In this document: positions 6,065 through 11,001 of the stretch, in pieces
Layout: each line of letters begins with the position of its first letter
Position numbering within the stretch: position 1 is the stretch's first letter
DNA from: Bacteroidales bacterium UBA6229
GTDB lineage: Bacteria > Bacteroidota > Bacteroidia > Bacteroidales > F082
Direction: 5' to 3'
DNA length: 11,001 nt
Assembly: GCA_002440975.1 (NCBI GenBank)
Contig: DJWN01000033.1
Location: 1 to 11,001 of the forward strand
The notes under the pieces: model-generated
The model's database searches: none
The model's input: the letters and a program-made list of their open reading frames with translations, nothing else
Told to the model about the DNA's origin: nothing
Translations under genes and position numbers: made by a program

Positions 6065-6655
6065 ATGAACATTGATAAGCTACTTCATATTCAGTCGAAC
6101 AAGCTAAGTCCTCAAAAAGGTAAAATCCTGATTTCGGAGCCCTTGATGCACGATTTCTATTTTGGCCGATCGGTGGTGCTTTTGGTTGAACATGCTCAGG
6201 ATGAAGGCAGCTTTGGCGTGATTATGAACAAGGTGATCGGCCGCACACTAAACGAAGTGGTGCAGGGTTTTCCTGAATTTAATGCACCTGTTTACCTGGG
6301 TGGTCCGGTGCAACAGAACAATTTGTTTTATATTCATCAGCTGGGCGAACTGATCCCACAGAGCGAACCCATTTTGGATGGCTTGCATTGGGGTGGTGAC
6401 ATCGAAACGGTGTGCGCCATGATGGAGACCGGACATCTGAAACCACATCAAATCAGGTTTTATCTGGGCTATTCCGGATGGGATGCCGGCCAGCTGAACA
6501 GCGAGTTGGAACGCAATTCGTGGCTTGTTTCAAATGCAACAGCTAATGGATTATTCAACACACGCTCCTACCTGATGTGGCGTCATTTTGTCAGACGCAT
6601 GGGCAGCCCCTACGAAAAATGGCTCAAATTGCCGGAAGATCCATCGCTGAATTAG
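6065..6655 (+). CDS. AlgH/YqgE family protein (UPF0301/DUF179)
   Basis: A 196-residue soluble protein of the AlgH/YqgE family, conserved in many Gram-negatives and of unsettled biochemical role. The whole length matches the family layout: KGKILISEP (18-26), FGRSVVLLVEH (33-43), GSFGVIMNK (48-56), VYLGGPVQ (76-83), LGYSGWDAGQLNSELE (134-149) and a C-terminal MGSPYEKWLKLP (179-190). The ATG at 6065 was chosen over an in-frame TTG at 6041 because it gives the expected N-terminus (MNIDKLLHIQSNKLSPQKG) and is preceded by an A-rich stretch of the kind used for initiation in this phylum. It is the only plus-strand gene in the window. It is divergent from murL with 28 bp between the preferred starts, so the two promoters must overlap the coding ends. 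No functional link to peptidoglycan is established by the sequence. Confidence 0.93.
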   Translation: MNIDKLLHIQSNKLSPQKGKILISEPLMHDFYFGRSVVLLVEHAQDEGSFGVIMNKVIGRTLNEVVQGFPEFNAPVYLGGPVQQNNLFYIHQLGELIPQSEPILDGLHWGGDIETVCAMMETGHLKPHQIRFYLGYSGWDAGQLNSELERNSWLVSNATANGLFNTRSYLMWRHFVRRMGSPYEKWLKLPEDPSLN

Positions 6656-6670
6656 GATGAAAACTTTTTT

Positions 6671-6748
6671 CGGTCTCCCGCAAATAGCACAGATCAGCGC
6701 AGATTTAAATTTCTCATTAGATTCCGCGTAATTCAGCGTGACCAGTCT
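6671..6748. repeat. Degenerate dispersed-repeat sequence between convergent genes
   Basis: This stretch contains recurring words such as CACAGAT, GCGCAGATTTAAAT, TTAGATTCCGCG and AATTCAGCGTG. They resemble decayed copies of the 'CGCAGATTAACGCAGATT' type dispersed repeats that I associate with Bacteroidota intergenic DNA. The two sides show rough inverted symmetry around about 6712. It sits between the algH stop and the rhomboid stop, where a bidirectional terminator would be expected, but no clean stem plus T-run is visible. Confidence 0.4.
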
Positions 6749-6775
6749 GAGAGCTGGCAGGTCCGCAGGAAAATT

Positions 6776-7384
6776 TCATCCAAATAGTTGTGCAAAAAAG
6801 CCTAAGGCAAAATCAGGATTGATCAGGATGGTAAATACCAGGCCAAAAACAGCACCAAAAAAGTGCGCGTTATGGCCGATATTGTCCGAGCCTTTTTTGC
6901 CCATATAGGCCGAATAGATCAGGTATAAAATTCCGAAAAGCCAGGCCGGAACAGGAAAAGGAATAGGGAAGATAAACAAGCTGTTAGACGGAGCCAGCAG
7001 TATGCTCGAAAAAATCACCGCAGCCACCGCACCCGAAGCCCCCACCGCATCATAATGAGGATTCGATTTCTGCTTGCTAAAATCGTAAAGCGTCGAAAAC
7101 AAAACGCCTCCCACATATAGCAAAACATAATACAATAGGCCTTGCCCTGCTCCGAACGACAACTGAAAAACATGCTCCACAAAGCGTCCGAAGGAATAAA
7201 AAACAAACATATTCACCAGCAGGTGCATCCATCCTGCATGTAAAAGCGCATAGGTGAAAAAACGCCAGTTCTGTTTCTTTTCCTTGATCAGCCAGGCATT
7301 GAAGCGTAACTGCTGAAAAAGCTTGGCATTGCTAAATGCCAGAATAGAAATAATCACTGTAATAGCTATGATGGCGTAAGTCAT
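6776..7384 (-). CDS. Rhomboid family intramembrane serine protease
   Basis: A 202-residue polytopic inner-membrane protein with a complete rhomboid catalytic set. HAGWMHLLVNMFVFYSFG (49-66) carries the helix-2 His and Asn (His54, Asn58). GASGAV (115-120) holds the nucleophile Ser117. GHNAHFFGAVFG (170-181) holds the catalytic His174. About six hydrophobic helices are visible, with no long soluble domain. The protein should cleave transmembrane segments of other membrane proteins; its substrate is unknown. The start is the ATG at 7384, which overlaps the stop of the preceding gene as ATGA. An in-frame start at 7501 would add 39 residues that are only an out-of-frame reading of the upstream gene. 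It is the last gene of the four-gene minus-strand operon, so it is probably translated by coupling to the unknown membrane protein, which may be a partner or substrate (inference). Confidence 0.93.
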   Translation of the reverse strand: MTYAIIAITVIISILAFSNAKLFQQLRFNAWLIKEKKQNWRFFTYALLHAGWMHLLVNMFVFYSFGRFVEHVFQLSFGAGQGLLYYVLLYVGGVLFSTLYDFSKQKSNPHYDAVGASGAVAAVIFSSILLAPSNSLFIFPIPFPVPAWLFGILYLIYSAYMGKKGSDNIGHNAHFFGAVFGLVFTILINPDFALGFFAQLFG

Positions 7385-8205
7385 GGTGTTAGTTCTGTTT
7401 GTGGTTTTTCTTCCTGTTTGGTATAATCTATTTCCGAACCCAAAACGCTGTGCGGAATCAGGTAAACGGCCAGCATCACCACAGTAGCGATGGCAGGCCA
7501 AAGTCTGTTTGCACGATTTTTACGCAGCACAAGCCAGGCAATCAGCCAAAAGATAAAAGCTATCAGCGTTTTGTTATCTGTTAGGTCGTGTCCAAAAGGC
7601 CATCCTGTCCAGTAAGCATCAAAGGCATACTTTTGAACGATGGGTCCCATGATTAACCCTCCAACCAAAAAGAGCAGGAGTGTAACAGTTGTCATCCAAT
7701 AAGTTTGCCGGCCTTTGACCAACACTTCCAAGCCAGTACGCAAACTAAAGACCATAGCAAAAAACATAAAAAAGATATGCGGAATAAGCACAAAGTCCGG
7801 TACGGATCCTTTAAAACGAATGATCACAGGCTCATCTGTGAGTGGAATATATTTTTCGCCATCCGACACAGCCAGCTGATATTCGACTTTTCCTGCAGGT
7901 GGCTGCATGGGAATAGCAGTGCTGATTACTTCGTCTTTTTCTTCCAACTCAACAGCTGTCCAATCGTCGTGGCTTTTGAAACGCTTATAGCGAAAGATGG
8001 CTTTCGTGCCTTCTGGAACCTCCAGCTCAACTGGGGCATCCTTATCCGAATCCTGGCTACGCAGAAACTTGAATTTATATTCCTTACCCTCAAGTACCAC
8101 ACTTCCTTTTAGTGGGTAGGTAGGGCCGGTTGTCCGCTGATAAATTGCCAGCGATCCCATTAATATTAAGGCTAAAAACCAAAGTAAAATAGATTTCAAT
8201 TGCAT
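7381..8205 (-). CDS. Uncharacterised integral membrane protein with a periplasmic beta-rich domain
   Basis: I do not recognise a named family. The 274 residues divide into an N-terminal hydrophobic segment (5-22, an anchor or uncleaved signal), a hydrophilic, probably beta-rich extracytoplasmic domain (about 30-133, with LKGSVVLEGKEYKFKF and alternating charged strands), then four hydrophobic helices (about 137-160, 170-190, 213-228, 236-254) and a charged tail. A striking stretch between helices, FDAYWTGWPFGHDLTDNKT (195-213), is rich in aromatic and polar residues and reads like a conserved functional loop; a single His (206) and two Asp (207, 210) could bind a ligand or metal. The gene starts 2 bp after the CDF transporter and ends overlapping the rhomboid start, so all three are translated together. 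A role in the envelope, with the CDF transporter or the rhomboid, is inference from order only. Confidence 0.85.
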   Translation of the reverse strand: MQLKSILLWFLALILMGSLAIYQRTTGPTYPLKGSVVLEGKEYKFKFLRSQDSDKDAPVELEVPEGTKAIFRYKRFKSHDDWTAVELEEKDEVISTAIPMQPPAGKVEYQLAVSDGEKYIPLTDEPVIIRFKGSVPDFVLIPHIFFMFFAMVFSLRTGLEVLVKGRQTYWMTTVTLLLFLVGGLIMGPIVQKYAFDAYWTGWPFGHDLTDNKTLIAFIFWLIAWLVLRKNRANRLWPAIATVVMLAVYLIPHSVLGSEIDYTKQEEKPQTELTP

Positions 8206-8207
8206 AT

Positions 8208-9125
8208 TTATTTAATTAATTCATTTGATTTAATGGTCGAAACATCGCTGCAATACCCAATTTCGGGCTGCAAAGTTACATGATGTATGCCAAATTCTTC
8301 CTCCAGTTTGTGTTCGATCTGATGATACAACTGCTGACTTTCCGAAATTTTCATATCCTCGCACAACTCCAGATGTGCTTCAAAATGTATCTGCTGATCG
8401 GTCAGACTCCAAATATGAATGTGATGAACATCTTTAACTTCTTTGATCTTGATCAAATACTCCCTCACCTGATCAACTTCTATCCCGGGAGGAACCGATT
8501 GCATCAAAATCTGATAAGTTTCAATCAGTATGTGATAGGTTTCCCTGATGATATAAATACTGATCAATACCGTAATCAATGGGTCAACCCAATGCCAGCC
8601 CTTCCACATCATCAGGAGTGCTCCTGCGATCACAGCCACGCTCGATAAGGTATCGCCGATCAGATGCAGATAGGCCGCTTTGATGTTGATATTGGAAGCC
8701 GAAAATCGTTTTAACAATAACACCCCGACCAGATTGGCGATCAAACCAATTGTAGCAACGATCAACATTGGCCTTGTTTTTACATCCTCAGGATTCAGGA
8801 AGCGATCATAAGCTTCAAAAATCAAAAACAAACAAATGCCAATCAGCGTCACCGCATTAAATAAGGCTGCCAGAATCTGAATGCGTTTGTACCCAAAAGT
8901 ATGCTTTTTGTTTGCTTCCTTCTTGCTGATCTTAAGCGCAATATAAGTGATTAGCATGGCTGAGGCATCACTCAGATTGTGCAGCGCATCCGAAATCAGT
9001 GCCAGACTATTGGAAAAAAAACCACCCAGCAACTCGGCAAAAGCGATTACGAAGTTTAACCAAACGGTAATCAGCAGGTTTCTGCTTTCCTTCTTAGTGG
9101 AGTATTTGGTACTGATCTGATGCAT
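8208..9125 (-). CDS. Cation diffusion facilitator (CzcD-like Zn2+/Co2+/Cd2+ transporter)
   Basis: A 305-residue cation diffusion facilitator that exports divalent metals, most likely zinc, against protons. Six hydrophobic helices occupy about 16-38, 42-65, 80-105, 117-138, 152-174 and 180-198. The transport site is complete: SDALHNLSD in helix 2 gives His49/Asp53 and HLIGD in helix 5 gives His154/Asp158, the HxxxD pair typical of zinc-type members rather than the DxxxD of manganese or iron types. The cytosolic C-terminal domain (about 210-290) contains VHHIHIWSL (233-241), FEAHLEL (248-254) and HHVTLQPE (281-288), matching the metal-sensing dimer domain. A stretch KKHTFGYKRIQ (73-83) links helices 2 and 3, as is usual. 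The start is the ATG six bases after the stop of the GH3/serine-hydrolase gene. Specificity for zinc is by motif only. Confidence 0.94.
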   Translation of the reverse strand: MHQISTKYSTKKESRNLLITVWLNFVIAFAELLGGFFSNSLALISDALHNLSDASAMLITYIALKISKKEANKKHTFGYKRIQILAALFNAVTLIGICLFLIFEAYDRFLNPEDVKTRPMLIVATIGLIANLVGVLLLKRFSASNINIKAAYLHLIGDTLSSVAVIAGALLMMWKGWHWVDPLITVLISIYIIRETYHILIETYQILMQSVPPGIEVDQVREYLIKIKEVKDVHHIHIWSLTDQQIHFEAHLELCEDMKISESQQLYHQIEHKLEEEFGIHHVTLQPEIGYCSDVSTIKSNELIK

Positions 9126-9131
9126 TGGAAC

Positions 9132-11001
9132 TTAACTCTCTGGATTTTCAAGCGAAATCGCTTTGTAAAACAACTCGTGAATGTTTGTTCTGATATTCAA
9201 CCGCATCAGCATGGGATTAGCGGCATCAGGATGTACGCGATTCGACAAAAACACCACAACTAATTCATTGACAGGATCGGCCCAGACAAAAGTACCTGTG
9301 AAGCCGGTATGCCCAAAACTTTCGGGTGAGGCACTCTCGGCGGGTGTTCTGAACCGCGAATTTGCTTCGATGGGTGGTTTGTCGAAGCCAAGACCTCGCC
9401 GGTTTTCATTCTCCCGAAAATGTACCGTATTAAAATAGGTAATAGTTTCTGGTTTTAGCAGTTGCAATCCATTCAAACTGCCTCCATTAAGCAGCATCTG
9501 CATGATCAATGCTGATTCCTTTGCATTTGAAAACAACCCAGCATGGCCGGCAATGCCCCCCAGCATGGCTGCCCCCTGATCGTGTACATCTCCTCTTAGG
9601 GTTTGCTGCCTGAATGTGAGGTCGTTCTCTGTTGGGGCAATGCTATCAGCAGGATACTTTCTTAATGGCCTGAACAGGGTATGCGTTAAGCCCATCGGCT
9701 CGTAAAAGTTTTGTTCCAGATAGAGGTCAAAAGGTGTATTGGTGAGCATTTCGACCAGCTGTGGAATAAAATAAAATCCCAAATCGCTGTAACGGTATTT
9801 TTTTGTTTTGAGCGGACTATCAGCTATTTGCTGAAAAATTGAATACCTGTAAATCCGCTCGATAAACATATTTCGGGCTACCCTGTTCGGAAAATCTTCA
9901 TTTCCCACGGTGGCATAAAATTCGGGTAAAGGGCCATTCGGTGAGATGGTTTCTTTAAAATACGGAATCCAGCCATCCAAACCAGACTGATGTGCCAGGA
10001 TCTCTTTCAGGCTAATGCACGCTTTGTCAGTTTTGCGCAGATAAGGAAAATACATCCCCAGCGTATCATCGAGATTTAAAAGGCTGTCCTCTACCAGCTT
10101 CATCACCGCCAGCGTAGAAGCGAAAACCTTGGTAAGGGAGGCCAGATCATACAGATGATGGGCTTCAACCTGTTGAATTCCATCGCTCGAAAGTGACCCA
10201 AAACTCTTATTATAAAATACCTGACCCTTATGCAAGGCAACGATCTGACAACCCGGATAAGCTTTCTTTTTGATGCCTTCCTGAGCAATGGAATCAACCT
10301 TCAGGGTATAATAATTCTCAATCATTTCGGCCGGTTTCTCAAATGACGCCCTGAAAACATTCATCTCAACACCTTCGCCCAGCTTAAATTTTCTACTGGC
10401 CGTCACCGGAAGTTTTCCATGAGCAGCAATCTTGCCCATAATAATGCCTGCCGTTGAAATCATGGCTTCCGGCTTGTCCTGATAAGCCACCAAAATAGCC
10501 TTAACATTGTCATTAAAATCAAAGAAATCAAGTGCGTAAGGGCTTGCAAAAAGACTAAAGCTAACCGCTGTGTTCTTAATTAGCTTCTCAAAGAATTGTA
10601 TGGATTCATCAGCAATGCCAAATTTCCTGGAAGCCAGGATGTTCGTGTTTTGAACGGCAACCATAACAAGGTCATAAGCCTCTAGTTTTTCAAGTAGCTG
10701 ATCGCGTACTTTCTGATCCGCATTGTTCGGTAGCTGAAAATGATCAGCAGGCAGTCCGTTGCTTGATAGTGCCCGCTGAAAAAGAGTTTGCTCGGATTCG
10801 CCCAAAACCAGCGTGGCATATTTTTTATTCTGCATTTTCTCTGGCGTCAGCGGTAAGATGTCATTCTGATTTTTGAGCAGAGTTATGGCTTCATCAAACA
10901 GCTTTTGAACTAACAGGCGATACTCCTCTTTGTGTAAATCCTGATAAAGACCTTCTACAAAGTCAGGACGATACTCATTAAGTCCGGCCAAATATTTATA
11001 C
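9132..11001 (-). CDS. Glycoside hydrolase family 3 / beta-lactamase-type serine hydrolase fusion, 5' end beyond the window
   Basis: The frame is open to the right window edge (upstream codons read Y-K-Y before LAGLNEYRP), so the start lies outside; positions below count from the codon at 10991. Residues 1-205 look like the C-terminal domain of a family 3 glycoside hydrolase: AGLNEYRP, a helix with AITLLKNQNDILPL (35-48), VMVAVQNTN (109-117), and AILVAYQDKPEA...GKIAAHGKLPVTA (165-198). Residues about 225-615 are a class C beta-lactamase/penicillin-binding-protein-like serine hydrolase with SLTK (285-288), YSD (401-403) and HTG (561-563), so the catalytic set is complete. The missing N-terminus would be the NagZ-like (beta/alpha)8 domain. 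Fusions of this type occur in Bacteroidota and suggest amino-sugar or muropeptide turnover in the periplasm; the substrate is not shown. It heads the visible operon, followed after 6 bp by the CDF gene. Confidence 0.88.
   Translation of the reverse strand, partial: YKYLAGLNEYRPDFVEGLYQDLHKEEYRLLVQKLFDEAITLLKNQNDILPLTPEKMQNKKYATLVLGESEQTLFQRALSSNGLPADHFQLPNNADQKVRDQLLEKLEAYDLVMVAVQNTNILASRKFGIADESIQFFEKLIKNTAVSFSLFASPYALDFFDFNDNVKAILVAYQDKPEAMISTAGIIMGKIAAHGKLPVTASRKFKLGEGVEMNVFRASFEKPAEMIENYYTLKVDSIAQEGIKKKAYPGCQIVALHKGQVFYNKSFGSLSSDGIQQVEAHHLYDLASLTKVFASTLAVMKLVEDSLLNLDDTLGMYFPYLRKTDKACISLKEILAHQSGLDGWIPYFKETISPNGPLPEFYATVGNEDFPNRVARNMFIERIYRYSIFQQIADSPLKTKKYRYSDLGFYFIPQLVEMLTNTPFDLYLEQNFYEPMGLTHTLFRPLRKYPADSIAPTENDLTFRQQTLRGDVHDQGAAMLGGIAGHAGLFSNAKESALIMQMLLNGGSLNGLQLLKPETITYFNTVHFRENENRRGLGFDKPPIEANSRFRTPAESASPESFGHTGFTGTFVWADPVNELVVVFLSNRVHPDAANPMLMRLNIRTNIHELFYKAISLENPES

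Noticed and set aside
7385..7501. Longer rhomboid frame starting at 7501
   Set aside because: The extra 39 residues are an alternate-frame reading of the upstream membrane-protein gene; the ATGA overlap at 7384 is the natural start.
10989..10991. TTG at 10991 as the start of the GH3/serine-hydrolase gene
   Set aside because: The frame stays open to the window edge, and the first residues match the middle of a GH3 protein, so the gene is simply cut.

Overview
The window looks like chromosome from a member of the Bacteroidota, probably Bacteroidales or a relative. The basis is the protein flavour, A-rich start regions without Shine-Dalgarno sites at most genes, one promoter that fits the Bacteroidota -33/-7 consensus (TTG - 19 nt - TATCTTTG), and typical intergenic repeat debris. 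All calls come from reading the sequence; no search was run.

Layout. (1) 1-2090, minus strand: an AT-rich unit of a TetR/AcrR repressor followed by an MMPL/RND-type exporter cut by the left window edge. (2) 2091-3304: about 1.2 kb with no credible gene. It holds a 10-bp inverted repeat, a REP-like hairpin beside a C8 run, a duplicated ~46-bp block, a 21-bp tandem array, a pair of 24-bp GC-rich repeats and three copies of a 47-bp tandem repeat. The last copy runs into the 3' end of murD and supplies its final residues. (3) 3305-6036, minus: a PP-loop protein that I read as MurL (UDP-MurNAc-L-Ala-L-Glu epimerase), coupled by a GTGA overlap to a MurD-type ligase that is then best read as MurD2. 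(4) 6065-6655, plus: an AlgH/YqgE (DUF179) protein, divergent from murL. (5) 6656-6775: a short gap with degenerate dispersed-repeat sequence between convergent genes. (6) 6776-11001, minus: a tight four-gene operon of a GH3/serine-hydrolase fusion (5' part outside the window), a cation diffusion facilitator, an uncharacterised membrane protein and a rhomboid protease, with gaps of 6 and 2 bp and one ATGA overlap.

How the genes fit together. The most interesting part is murL-murD. In Xanthomonas, MurD2 adds L-Glu to UDP-MurNAc-L-Ala and MurL then epimerises that residue to D-Glu in an ATP-dependent reaction, so peptidoglycan precursor can be made without a glutamate racemase. The GH3/serine-hydrolase fusion suggests cell-wall turnover or recycling, so two of the three transcription units in the right two-thirds of the window touch peptidoglycan. 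The CDF transporter, the unknown membrane protein and the rhomboid protease share that operon and act at the inner membrane; a functional link is inference from gene order only. The TetR-RND unit looks like a separate, self-regulated efflux or lipid-export module with clearly lower GC.
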